A DNA stretch of 64,000 bases from Spirochaetota bacterium (GTDB taxonomy: Bacteria > Spirochaetota > Spirochaetia > Treponematales > Treponemataceae). This document shows, one piece after another, positions 41,649 through 49,996 of this stretch. The stretch lies in the NCBI GenBank assembly GCA_023443865.1, contig JAEZST010000011.1:62001-126000 (forward strand), in the 5' to 3' direction. Under the pieces are notes generated by a model. It had not been told where the DNA came from. It saw only the letters and a program-made list of their open reading frames with translations, and made no database searches. The stretch's first letter is position 1. Every line of letters begins with the position of its first letter. A program made the position numbers and the translations under genes.

Positions 41649-44402
41649 TTACAGCGGCTCGGAAATGAACTTGGGCTTGAAAGCGTTCAGCATTACCGGC
41701 AGTACCGTCATGGCGGTCACGGAGCTCGTGAGCATGACCACCGCCACGAGGAAGCCGATATAGCGGAGCACCACGAATTGGGAAAGGCAGAGTACCAGGA
41801 AACCGAGTCCCACCGAAACCGCGTTTACCACGATAGCCTTGCCCGACACCTTGAGGGTGTTCATGGTCACCTCGTCGAGGTTATCGCTCTTGAGTCGCTC
41901 GCCGTGGTAGTTGTTCATGAAGTGGATGGTATAGTCCACGCCGATACCGATGGCGATGGAGCCGATAAGGCTCGTGATCATGTCGAGATTGATTCCCGTG
42001 AGGCCCATGATGCCGAAATTGATCAGGATGGCGAGCCCTAAGGGAATGGAACCGATGAGACCGGCGACGGGCGACTTGAAGTAGAGCGCCAGGATGATGA
42101 ACACGATGGCGATGGCGAGGCCAAGGCTCGAGAGCTGGCTTCCGGTGATCATGTCCGTCAGCGACACCTCCATTTCCGCGATTCCCGTGGCCTCGATGGA
42201 GTATCCCTCGGGGAAACGGTTTGCGGCGTACTGTTTCGCGTCGGCGATCACGGCGGCCACCACGGAGGTCTTGTGTGTGCGCAGCTGCACCTGCATGCGG
42301 GCGGCCTTGGGGGCCAGGGGATCGTCGGCGAACTGGTCAAGTGAACCGGAGTAAAGGAGGAGGTACTGGGACACCAGGTTCTTCAGTTCCGCCTCGGTCG
42401 CGACGGGGTACTTGCTCACGTCCGAAGGAATTTCGTTATACGCGGCGCCGCCGTAATTGAGCTCCTCTTCCAGGGCGGCGAGAAGTTCGCCTGCCGAGAG
42501 GTCCCCGCCGCCGGCCCGGGCGTACGCGCGGTTGAAAAGATCGATTACCTCGGCCACGTTCGGGGTCGATTCTAGGGTTTCGGCGTTCGCCGCCGAGGCC
42601 GCAAGGGCCGAGTCCGACGGGGAAGAAGATGGGGCAACGGCGGCCCCGTCCGAGCCCGAAACGGCAACGGAGCCGTCGGCGAAGAAGCTGGAGAAATCGT
42701 CGCCGGAGGATGCGTCGGACGCCGAGTCGTCGGCGAAGAAACTCGAGACCTCCGCGCCGCTTGCCGAGGAGTCATTCGGGGCGGCAACCGCGGGACCCGA
42801 GTGCATTACCTTGTTCATGCGCTTAATGAAGTCCGAGAAGGACACGATCTTGCCGATCTCGGGGTGCCGTTCCTGGAGATACACGGCAAGCCCGTCCATT
42901 TCCTTAAGGATCGCCGGGTCAGCCAGGTCGCCCTTTTCCTGTCCCGCGATCACGAAGCTGAAGAGGTTGGTGCCCGCGAACTCATCGTCTATGGCGGCGG
43001 CGTCGCGGCGCATTTCCGATTCCTTTGGGAAATACTCGATCAGGGAAGATTCCACGTTGAGCCGGGAAAGGCCCCAGACGGAAAGCCCGATGATCGCGAC
43101 CAGCGCGATGGCCACCCGGCCCCGCCTTTGGTTGAGGTAGCCATAGATCTGGCCCACCGCGGTATCCTTCCACCCCGTATCGCCGGCTTTCGGGTCGCCG
43201 GCCTTGGCCTCTGCGGCCGCTCCCCCCGCGCCGAAGCGGCCCTTTTTGGCAGCCTTGGGCGCGATCTGGCGGTTCACCGACTTGATGGGTTTCACGTAGA
43301 GAAGCGCCGGGATGAGGACTAGGGAAAGCACCAGGGCAATGGTCACGCCCACGGCGCTGAAGATCGCGAAAGTCTTCAAGGGTACGATGGGGCTCGTCAC
43401 GGTGGAAATGAAACCCGCGATGGTGGTAATTCCCGCCAGCGCTACCGGGGCGATCATCTTCCGCACTGAGCGGGCGATAAGGTCCCGGTGGGCTTCCGCC
43501 GTGAGCTCCCCGGTAACCGAGCGCAGGTCCTCGTAGTAGTGGTTGACCACGTGGATTCCGTAAGCGGAACCCACCGCGATAAGGAGAACCGGCAGGGTGC
43601 TGGAAACGATGGTGAAGTGGGTCCCCGTGAGGGCCATGAGACCCACGGTCCACACAGTGCTTACCACTACCGTAATAAGGGGGAGCAGGGTACCCTCCAG
43701 GTTACCGAAGGAAAGGAATAGGATGATCAGAACCACGAGGCTCACCAGGGGAATGAGCGCGACGAGGTCAGTGTGCATGTATTCCTTGGCGCGCTCGGAA
43801 AGGACCGGGTCCCCCGCGAGGCGCACCGTGAGGTTATCGTTCTTGTACTTGGCCACGATGGCGCTGATGGCCTTGTAGAGCTCGCTCATCTGCGCGGCCG
43901 AGATAGTGTGGTCCACGTTAATGATGATCTGGCTTCCCTTGAAATTGTCCGACACCACTACGCGGCCGTACATTTCTTCCCAGTCCACAATGCGCTGACG
44001 GAGGGATTCCAGCTCCGCTTGAGTCCCCGCGAAGCCCTCGGGAACGAGCCGTTCCGCGGACATGCCACCGTCGATAGCGGCGATGTAGTCAATGTTGGTC
44101 AGCGATTGAATCTTCTCGATGTGGTCGAGTCCTTCCAGGTCCGCGGTGATCTCGCCGATGGTCTTTACCGAATCGGCGGTAAGGATCGTGCCCCGCTTCG
44201 CCTCGATGGCGATGTCCATGAGAATCTGGCTCCCGTAGGTGTCGTCCAGGTTCCTTACCCGGACGTACGAGGGATGGTCATAGGGGAAAAAGGCCTTCAC
44301 CTCGTTATCCAGGATTATCCGGGGAATCATTGCCCCGAATAGCGCCGTGGCCGCCAGCGTGACGGCGATGACGATCCATGATTTCCGTATTCTTTTGTCC
44401 AT
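41649..44402 (-). CDS. MMPL/RND superfamily transporter
   Basis: 917 residues with two repeats of the RND fold: a membrane helix, a large periplasmic domain and five helices (about 205-370 and 745-910). The first half contains a typical sterol-sensing-like bundle (LIPLVSLVVLIILFLSFGNLEG). The second periplasmic domain carries a Ser/Asp/Ala-rich insertion (about 534-610) with two FSSFFAD-like pieces. It probably exports a lipid or hydrophobic compound. Start at 44402, with GAGGT upstream. First gene of the operon that continues with the LolA-like and barrel genes. Confidence 0.9.
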   Translation of the reverse strand: MDKRIRKSWIVIAVTLAATALFGAMIPRIILDNEVKAFFPYDHPSYVRVRNLDDTYGSQILMDIAIEAKRGTILTADSVKTIGEITADLEGLDHIEKIQSLTNIDYIAAIDGGMSAERLVPEGFAGTQAELESLRQRIVDWEEMYGRVVVSDNFKGSQIIINVDHTISAAQMSELYKAISAIVAKYKNDNLTVRLAGDPVLSERAKEYMHTDLVALIPLVSLVVLIILFLSFGNLEGTLLPLITVVVSTVWTVGLMALTGTHFTIVSSTLPVLLIAVGSAYGIHVVNHYYEDLRSVTGELTAEAHRDLIARSVRKMIAPVALAGITTIAGFISTVTSPIVPLKTFAIFSAVGVTIALVLSLVLIPALLYVKPIKSVNRQIAPKAAKKGRFGAGGAAAEAKAGDPKAGDTGWKDTAVGQIYGYLNQRRGRVAIALVAIIGLSVWGLSRLNVESSLIEYFPKESEMRRDAAAIDDEFAGTNLFSFVIAGQEKGDLADPAILKEMDGLAVYLQERHPEIGKIVSFSDFIKRMNKVMHSGPAVAAPNDSSASGAEVSSFFADDSASDASSGDDFSSFFADGSVAVSGSDGAAVAPSSSPSDSALAASAANAETLESTPNVAEVIDLFNRAYARAGGGDLSAGELLAALEEELNYGGAAYNEIPSDVSKYPVATEAELKNLVSQYLLLYSGSLDQFADDPLAPKAARMQVQLRTHKTSVVAAVIADAKQYAANRFPEGYSIEATGIAEMEVSLTDMITGSQLSSLGLAIAIVFIILALYFKSPVAGLIGSIPLGLAILINFGIMGLTGINLDMITSLIGSIAIGIGVDYTIHFMNNYHGERLKSDNLDEVTMNTLKVSGKAIVVNAVSVGLGFLVLCLSQFVVLRYIGFLVAVVMLTSSVTAMTVLPVMLNAFKPKFISEPL

Positions 44403-44444
44403 GCGTTTACCTCTCTGCATTGGATATGTATATACTGTACTCGT

Positions 44445-44461
44445 TGTGCTTTTGTTGCACA
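44445..44461. promoter_or_regulatory. Candidate TetR operator
   Basis: TGTGC-N7-GCACA, an inverted repeat just downstream of the expected transcription start of the MMPL operon (about 44463). A TetR dimer bound here would block transcription. Confidence 0.45.
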
Positions 44462-44469
44462 TCTTGTGT

Positions 44470-44498
44470 AATCTAAGCACGCAAAGAGTCTTGGTCAA
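44470..44498 (-). promoter_or_regulatory. Promoter of the MMPL operon
   Basis: TTGACC at 44493-44498, 17-base spacer, TAGATT at 44470-44475. The leader is about 60 bases and carries the inverted repeat and a ribosome site. Confidence 0.55.
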
Positions 44499-44562
44499 GA
44501 GAAATTTAGGTCGTCAAGGGCACTTTTATTCGTTTTTTTCGGAAAGTTCGCTCGGCCCTCGC

Positions 44563-45198
44563 TTAGGCCTTCACGTAGAGGTTGAATATCTCAAAAGTCT
44601 TGGAAAGAAAATCCTCGGAGGTTCTATGCGTGGCGAGGCGCACTACGTCGGTTTCCGAAACGGCGTTCTGGACGGCCCCGTGAACGAGGCTCACCAAGGC
44701 CGCCGCGGTCCGCTCGGGGTCATCAATCGGCCGGACGGTCCCGTCCGCGGCTCCCTCCCTGATGAAGTTCGCCACGATAGACACGATTTGGTCGATATGC
44801 GCAAAACAGTCGCGGGCAAGCTCGTTGTCCACCCCCAGGGAGCGGATACTGTCGGAAAAATTGACGATGAACTGGAAGCCCCCCGGATCGGTTTGGTACA
44901 TGCGGCGGTACATATCGAAGGTGAGTTCCATACGCTCGATGCCCGTTTTGCCCCGCCCATGGATATCCTCGATCTGTACGAGGAGGCGGGAAAGCGTATC
45001 CGCCGCCGCCGCGAGGGAAACTTCTTCCTTGCTCCGAAAGTAATGGTATATGGTACGGCGGCTCAGATCCGAGTTATCGGCGATGTCGTTCATCGTCGTT
45101 CCGGAAAACCCCTTGGAAAGAAAAATCGCCTTTGCGGCGGTGATTATTTCGCCGATACGCCGTTGACGATCCCTATGCCGCCGTTGTTCTATGCCCAT
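44563..45198 (-). CDS. TetR family transcriptional regulator
   Basis: 211 residues. N-terminal helix-turn-helix (IITAAKAIFLSKGFSGTTMNDIADNSDLSRRTIYHYF, in part residues 20-56) followed by a helical ligand domain. It lies just upstream of the MMPL operon on the same strand and is its likely repressor. The start at 45198 follows a TTGCAA/TATCAT promoter by eight bases and lacks a Shine-Dalgarno; the longer frame to 45321 would run through the promoter. Confidence 0.9.
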   Translation of the reverse strand: MGIEQRRHRDRQRRIGEIITAAKAIFLSKGFSGTTMNDIADNSDLSRRTIYHYFRSKEEVSLAAAADTLSRLLVQIEDIHGRGKTGIERMELTFDMYRRMYQTDPGGFQFIVNFSDSIRSLGVDNELARDCFAHIDQIVSIVANFIREGAADGTVRPIDDPERTAAALVSLVHGAVQNAVSETDVVRLATHRTSEDFLSKTFEIFNLYVKA

Positions 45199-45206
45199 AA
45201 ATTCCC

Positions 45207-45235
45207 ATGATACGGGTGATGGGACGATTTTGCAA
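45207..45235 (-). promoter_or_regulatory. Promoter of the TetR gene
   Basis: TTGCAA at 45230-45235, 17-base spacer, TATCAT at 45207-45212, eight bases to the ATG at 45198. Confidence 0.65.
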
Positions 45236-45262
45236 GCGGAATGCCCGAAGCTTCGCCTTGGG

Positions 45263-45291
45263 TTGTGCCTGTCGCGGATACCCGGTATGCT
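45263..45291 (+). promoter_or_regulatory. Promoter of the FemAB-like gene
   Basis: TTGTGC at 45263-45268, 17-base spacer, TATGCT at 45286-45291, six bases to the ATG at 45298. Confidence 0.6.
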
Positions 45292-45297
45292 TTGGGC

Positions 45298-46362
45298 ATG
45301 ACGCTCTACCCGGTCAGGCACGGCGAGGTGCCCGGCTCAGACAACCTTTTCCAGAGCGGCTTTTGGGCGCGGTTCAAGGAAGCCGCCGGGCAGGAGTCGC
45401 TCAGTTTTTCCGTACGCCGCGGCGAAGCGGTCTTTCCCCTGATAACGATCGTACGAAAGGGCCCGAACGGGAACCGCTACGCCTATGTCCCGCGCGGACC
45501 GGGCCACGATCCCGGGGAGGGAAACCGCGGCCTCTTTTTGGAAGAACTCTCGGCGGCCCTCGCGCCCCATCTCCCCGCGGATACCGCCTGCGTTCGCTAC
45601 GACACCGTTTTCCCCTCCCCCTTCACCGGCCCGGAATTCTACTCCCCGAACGGGCAATGGAAGGGCGCCCCGAGAGCGGGCGTTCGCGAGCTCAGGATGA
45701 ACTGGGGAACCGAGCGGCATGCGCTCCGAAAGGCGCCCTTCGACCATCTGAGCCCCGATACGGTCGTCATCGACCTACGCCCGAGCGAAGGGGAAATTCT
45801 CGCGCGGATGCGGCAGACGACCCGGAACAGCGTCAGGCGGGCATGGCGTTCCGGAGCGGAGTTTAGGCTACGGGACCGTTCATGGCTTGGGGAATGGTAC
45901 CGAATATACGCGGATACGGCGGACCGAAAGGGTTTTTACCGGGAAGCGTTTCCCTATTTTGAAACCCTCGTCTCCCTGGGAGAGCGGGAAAACGCCGACG
46001 CGGGGCCGAAATTCCTGATTCTGTCCGCGGAAAAGGACGGCCGGGCGATCGCCGGGAGTATCGTGGCCTTATACGGAAGGCAGGCGTACTATCTCTACGC
46101 GGGGTCTACCCTGGAAATGCGGGAATGCATGCCAAACTATGGGCTTCAATGGGCCGCGATCGAGGCGGCGAAGGCGGCGGGATGCGAACGGTACGATTTA
46201 CTCGGCGTTCCGCCCAACAACGATCCGAGACATTCCCTGTATGGCCTGTATACCTTTAAAACCGGGATGGGCGGGAAGATCGTGCATTGGAGCGGGTGCT
46301 GGGATTATCCTTACGACGGGGATGCCTACGAACGGCTCATAAACGCGGAAAATTTGGCTTAA
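45298..46362 (+). CDS. FemAB-like aminoacyltransferase / GNAT-fold protein
   Basis: 354 residues with the FemX/FemAB pattern: FQSGFWARFKEA near the start, LRPSEGEILARMRQTTRNSVRRAW in the middle, AGSIVALYGRQAYYLYAGST and YDLLGVPPNNDPRHSLYGLYTFKTGMGG at the end. The family adds amino acids to peptidoglycan stem peptides or modifies similar substrates. Start at 45298 is set by a promoter ending six bases before it; a longer frame from 45241 is rejected for that reason. Divergent from the TetR gene. Confidence 0.85.
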   Translation: MTLYPVRHGEVPGSDNLFQSGFWARFKEAAGQESLSFSVRRGEAVFPLITIVRKGPNGNRYAYVPRGPGHDPGEGNRGLFLEELSAALAPHLPADTACVRYDTVFPSPFTGPEFYSPNGQWKGAPRAGVRELRMNWGTERHALRKAPFDHLSPDTVVIDLRPSEGEILARMRQTTRNSVRRAWRSGAEFRLRDRSWLGEWYRIYADTADRKGFYREAFPYFETLVSLGERENADAGPKFLILSAEKDGRAIAGSIVALYGRQAYYLYAGSTLEMRECMPNYGLQWAAIEAAKAAGCERYDLLGVPPNNDPRHSLYGLYTFKTGMGGKIVHWSGCWDYPYDGDAYERLINAENLA

Positions 46363-46370
46363 AAAGGGCG

Positions 46371-46475
46371 GTATCTACCGATTTATCTACCTACCTACCG
46401 ACCGGTAGGTAGATAGATGCGCGGATTGGTTTATTCATTGTCAGGGATCTACCTGCCCTACCTACCGGTCGGTAA
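46371..46475. repeat. TACC/ATCTACC short-repeat cluster with perfect hairpin
   Basis: Three ATCTACC units (46373, 46385, 46447), one inverted GGTAGAT (46408), a perfect 10-base inverted repeat CTACCTACCG-AC-CGGTAGGTAG at 46391-46412, and a second, smaller one (TACCG-GT-CGGTA) at 46463-46474. It lies between two convergent genes. It may act as a bidirectional terminator or be a protein-binding array. Confidence 0.55.
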
Positions 46476-46485
46476 CCCGGCGAAG

Positions 46486-47472
46486 TCAGCGGCGAAGAAG
46501 CTCGTCAACGCACCCCGTATATTCCTCAAGCCCCCGAACCCTGGCCAACCGAGCCATATACCGCTTTCCGTCGGGCAACCAATGGGAAAGATACGTCCAA
46601 ATCTCCTTCATTTTATCCAGCACATGGGCCGGACCGAAGAGCACCGAGCGGTATCGGCTGAATATATCGTCATGGAAGGGAGCGATTCCCTCAAGCCAGG
46701 CCCCGCTCCCCGGTTTCGGGAACTCGGCGGTCAATAGGGCGCCGTCAGGGCCCCTGTCCAGGTAGGCGCGTATTCGGGACGGAAGATAGGGGTCGTATAA
46801 GGCGCCGCGGCCGAGCATCCACCCGGTCGCGTTCGGGAAGGCGCTTTGCGTCGCGCAGAAGGAACGAAGGTCGAAAACGTCCCCGTTGCCGATAACCGGA
46901 TGGGCGCACGAGGCGGCTGCCTCGGCGTAATCGGCGAGACGCACGGCGCCGCGGTACATTTGCGTACCCACGCGCCCATGGATGGTCACCGAGGAGAGCG
47001 GATACCGGTTCAAGACCGGCATAAAAGACCGCCACTCCCCAACGCTCGCGCGCCCAAGGCGAAGCTTAACGGACACAGCCGGCATGTCCCCGGCGCTGAA
47101 GACGGTTTCCAAAAAGCGGTCTATCCGGTCAGGATGGGGAAGGAGTCCCGAGCCGCGGTATTTCTTCGCGACCATGGGATACGGGCACCCAAGATTCCAG
47201 TTTACCTCGCCATACCCGGCATCGCGCAGCACCCGCGCGGAATCCGCGAAACTGGCGCCCTCGTTGCCCAAAATTTGCGGGACCAAGGGAATCGAGAGCT
47301 CGGGCTGGGGGATAACGTCCTTGAAATGGGTTTTCCTGACCGAAGACCCGGGTACGGCGAGGATAAACGGCGCCATGACCGAGTCAAAACCGCCGAAATG
47401 GGCGAACCAGGCGGCCCGAAAGTGCCGGTTTGTTACCCCGTGAAGGGGAGCGAGCTGTAAGGTAAAGGGCAT
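46486..47472 (-). CDS. tRNA-dihydrouridine synthase family protein
   Basis: 328 residues of the Dus FMN TIM barrel. Catalytic Cys in VNWNLGCPYPMVAKKYRGSGLL, FMN-binding SVKLRLG, the HGR(V) motif in VTIHGRVGTQMY, and VIGNGDVF. Start LQLAPLHGVTNRHFR is typical. It reduces uridines in the tRNA D-loop. No Shine-Dalgarno is seen and the ATG is 11 bases behind the previous stop, so it is probably translated by coupling. Confidence 0.88.
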   Translation of the reverse strand: MPFTLQLAPLHGVTNRHFRAAWFAHFGGFDSVMAPFILAVPGSSVRKTHFKDVIPQPELSIPLVPQILGNEGASFADSARVLRDAGYGEVNWNLGCPYPMVAKKYRGSGLLPHPDRIDRFLETVFSAGDMPAVSVKLRLGRASVGEWRSFMPVLNRYPLSSVTIHGRVGTQMYRGAVRLADYAEAAASCAHPVIGNGDVFDLRSFCATQSAFPNATGWMLGRGALYDPYLPSRIRAYLDRGPDGALLTAEFPKPGSGAWLEGIAPFHDDIFSRYRSVLFGPAHVLDKMKEIWTYLSHWLPDGKRYMARLARVRGLEEYTGCVDELLRR

Positions 47473-47483
47473 GAAGGCAGCGC

Positions 47484-48035
47484 TTACCCGAGATCCGGGT
47501 CGTACGTCGCCCGTTCGCCGCCGACGTACGGGGGCCTCGTGCGGGCGAGTACTATGGGCGCCTCCCCGATCCGCGATACCGAGGCCCGGACCGGTACCGC
47601 GACCCGGTCCAAGTGCATTCCGATCAACGTGTTTCCTATATCCACGCCGAGGGAAGCCTTGACCGATTCCACCAAGACGGGATGGTCCATGCCCTCATAC
47701 GCCGCCGTCGCGAAAGACCCCCCGGCGGTGGGCTGGGGCACCGCGTTCACCCGGCGGAGCCCATGCAGCCGAACGGCCTCCCGTTCCACCACGAGGGACC
47801 GATTCAGGTGCTCGCAGGTTTGGGCCGCGAGAAACAGGGCATGGTCGCGGCAAAATTCCGAAAGGGTCTCGAAAATCACCAGGGCGATTTCCGGGCTCCC
47901 CCCGGTCCCGATGCGGCGGCCGGCGACTTCGCTGGTACTGCATCCGGCGACGAATAATGACCCTTCCTCGACCCGTGCCGCCTTCCATAAGTCCGACAGG
48001 GCGGCCCTCAAGTCGTTTCGAATCGCCTCGATCAT
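47484..48035 (-). CDS. UPF0340/TIGR01440 family protein (YwlG-like)
   Basis: 183 residues. Diagnostic blocks are VAGCSTSEVAGRRIGTGGSPEIA, LAAQTCEHLNRSLVVE and NAVPQPTAGGSFATAAY, well conserved in the YwlG family. The length fits. The family has a known fold but no proven function. AGGAGG seven bases before the ATG. Followed by the Dus gene. Confidence 0.88.
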   Translation of the reverse strand: MIEAIRNDLRAALSDLWKAARVEEGSLFVAGCSTSEVAGRRIGTGGSPEIALVIFETLSEFCRDHALFLAAQTCEHLNRSLVVEREAVRLHGLRRVNAVPQPTAGGSFATAAYEGMDHPVLVESVKASLGVDIGNTLIGMHLDRVAVPVRASVSRIGEAPIVLARTRPPYVGGERATYDPDLG

Positions 48036-48115
48036 GCGTTATCCTCCTGAGCGCGGATTGTCCGGTCAAAACAAAACTACCCCCGCGTTTCGCGTTCGTC
48101 AAGGCGCCGTACCCG

Positions 48116-48145
48116 TCGACGAGATGCCGGCCCGGCGGGTATACT
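48116..48145 (+). promoter_or_regulatory. Promoter of the poly-Asp hypothetical gene
   Basis: TCGACG at 48116-48121, 18-base spacer, TATACT at 48140-48145, six bases to the ATG at 48152. Confidence 0.6.
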
Positions 48146-48151
48146 CAAGCC

Positions 48152-49135
48152 ATGCTATATCTCAACCCCACGAAACGGCGCCTCGGAGTCGAAACGGTGG
48201 GCGCCGAAGAGGAAATCATGGACCTCTACGACGCCCTTTTGGAATTGATCGAATGCGCGGACGGTATCGATGACGAGGGGGTAGTCAATCTCACGGATAC
48301 CAATGCCCACCTATTCGACTTTCTCGATTTGCTTCGGCATCCGGAACCGATCCCCGAAGAATACCTTGCCCTCGAGGGAACGCCCCCCAGAAGGGGCAAA
48401 CCCTCCGCGGCGCCCGAAAGCGAAACCGAGGAGCCGGTACGGCCAAGAGTCTTGGCCTTCCCGGGCGTAACCCTGGACGAAGGCGGAAAGGAAGCGGATG
48501 GGGAAATACCGGACGACGATGACGACGACGATGACGACCTTGACGTAGACGACTTTATCAATAACTCCGATTTACCCGATGACATTATCGCGGCGCTGGA
48601 GGAATTCCGGGCGACCGGCAAGCTAAGCGACGCCCTTAACGGCGACGACGAAAGCCTTTTTGTGGACGACGACCTGATGGTTCGCATGATTTGGCCCGAA
48701 GCGGTGCATTTGGCCTTTAGCCTCAACGAATACCTCGGTTGGAGCGCTTCCGCGCGCGACGCCGCCTGGGCCCGGGAGATCCGCTGGAGACCGGCCTACG
48801 GAACGGTGCTTCGGTTTCAGGCCCAGCTGATCGACTGCATCTGCGACGCCCTTCCCGGGAAACAAGCCGACCAAGCTAGGGAATTGCTCCGAAGCCCGAA
48901 GGTATCGGTTAAAGACATTTGCTTTCAGTATATAGACTTACTTAACGAGGAATTCGTCCTTGCCACCGCAAAGAGGAGAAAGGCCATGCTCGGTCCCGTC
49001 ATCGCCGAAATAGCGAAGAGCGGTCCCCGGAACGAAAAAATCCGCAAGGAAGCCGAGGCGAAGGCCCGGGAATTAGACTGCCCGGTCGAGGAGATTTCCT
49101 TTACCGGCGAAATGCCGGACGACCTGGAATGGTAA
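48152..49135 (+). CDS. Hypothetical acidic protein with an Asp9 run
   Basis: 327 residues; family not recognised. The first 75 residues are helical and acidic, 76-118 a Pro/Glu linker, then nine Asp (121-129) encoded by a GAC/GAT trinucleotide run at 48512-48538. The second half (about 140-327) is helical with MIWPEAVHLAFSLNEYLGW and FQYIDLLNEEFVLATAKRRKAMLG. No signal peptide or membrane segment. The start is set by a TATACT box ending six bases upstream. A methyltransferase gene follows after 14 bases. Confidence 0.75.
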   Translation: MLYLNPTKRRLGVETVGAEEEIMDLYDALLELIECADGIDDEGVVNLTDTNAHLFDFLDLLRHPEPIPEEYLALEGTPPRRGKPSAAPESETEEPVRPRVLAFPGVTLDEGGKEADGEIPDDDDDDDDDLDVDDFINNSDLPDDIIAALEEFRATGKLSDALNGDDESLFVDDDLMVRMIWPEAVHLAFSLNEYLGWSASARDAAWAREIRWRPAYGTVLRFQAQLIDCICDALPGKQADQARELLRSPKVSVKDICFQYIDLLNEEFVLATAKRRKAMLGPVIAEIAKSGPRNEKIRKEAEAKARELDCPVEEISFTGEMPDDLEW

Positions 49136-49149
49136 GGGGAGATGGCCCG

Positions 49150-49935
49150 ATGAGAGATTCCACGAAACGGTTTTCGGACCGGGTCGAGAACTACGTTCGG
49201 TACCGGCCCTCATACCCCGACTCGCTCTTTCGGTTTCTCGCCGATTCGGGGCTGATAGCGCCGAACGGGGGGCAATTCTCCGCCGCCGACGTGGGCGCGG
49301 GAACGGGAATCTTCACCGCCCTTCTCGCGCGCCGGCTCGCCCCCTTCGGCGGCGCGGTTTTCGCCGTCGAACCCAACGGCGAGATGCGCGACGCGGGCAT
49401 TCGCCATTGCGAAGCGCTTCCGAACGTCGCCTTCGTTCCCGGAACCGCCGAGAATACCGGGCTCCCGAACGCCTCGCAGGATCTCGTAACCGTTGCCCAA
49501 GCCTTCCATTGGTTCAATCCCGAACGCTCGGTCGCCGAGTTCTCCAGGATTCTGAGGCCCCGGGGAAAGCTTGCCCTCGTTTGGAACAATCGGCTCAGCG
49601 ATACCCCGTTCCAGGCGGAATACGACCGCCTCGTTTCGACTTACGCCCCGGAATACCATGAGGTAACGCACCGCAACGTGGAACCGGGGAGCCTCAAGCC
49701 CCTGTTCGCCGGGGATTGGGCATGCAGGGAATTCGACTATGAGCAGCGGTTTGACCTTTCGGGCGCGCAGGGCCGCGCGCTATCGTCTTCCTACTGCCCG
49801 AAGGAAGGGGAAAAAGGGCACAAAGAAATTATGGAGGGCATTGAGGCTGCCTTGGGCCGATTCGGCGAAGACGGCCTCGTTTCGTTTCATTACCGTACGA
49901 TACTGCACTACGGCACCCCGAAGCGCGATTTTTAA
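49150..49935 (+). CDS. SAM-dependent methyltransferase, class I
   Basis: 261 residues. AdoMet loop DVGAGTGIFTALLA, then VFAVEPNGEMR, and the post-motif AFHWFNPERSVAEFSRILRPRGKLALVWNN, the Methyltransf_11 arrangement. The start at 49150 has AGGGGAG about nine bases upstream. Substrate unknown. Same strand as the acidic hypothetical gene. Confidence 0.85.
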   Translation: MRDSTKRFSDRVENYVRYRPSYPDSLFRFLADSGLIAPNGGQFSAADVGAGTGIFTALLARRLAPFGGAVFAVEPNGEMRDAGIRHCEALPNVAFVPGTAENTGLPNASQDLVTVAQAFHWFNPERSVAEFSRILRPRGKLALVWNNRLSDTPFQAEYDRLVSTYAPEYHEVTHRNVEPGSLKPLFAGDWACREFDYEQRFDLSGAQGRALSSSYCPKEGEKGHKEIMEGIEAALGRFGEDGLVSFHYRTILHYGTPKRDF

Positions 49936-49962
49936 AGCCCACTAACCGTGGAAAACCGCGAA

Positions 49963-49986
49963 CCGATACGCAATACTCTGTATCGG
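49963..49986. promoter_or_regulatory. Inverted repeat in front of the response-regulator gene
   Basis: CCGATAC-N10-GTATCGG, seven perfect pairs, 11 bases before the ATG. The right arm runs into the G-rich ribosome site, and an AATACT -10-like box lies in the loop. It could be an operator or an mRNA hairpin. Confidence 0.45.
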
Positions 49987-49996
49987 GGGCAGTATC

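Noticed and set aside
46371..46475. CRISPR-like array from repeated ATCTACC units
   Set aside because: Units are only 7 bases, irregularly spaced and in both orientations, and no cas gene is near.
48036..48151. Long N-terminal extension (from 47957) of the acidic hypothetical protein
   Set aside because: It runs through the TCGACG/TATACT promoter and over the start of the divergent UPF0340 gene.
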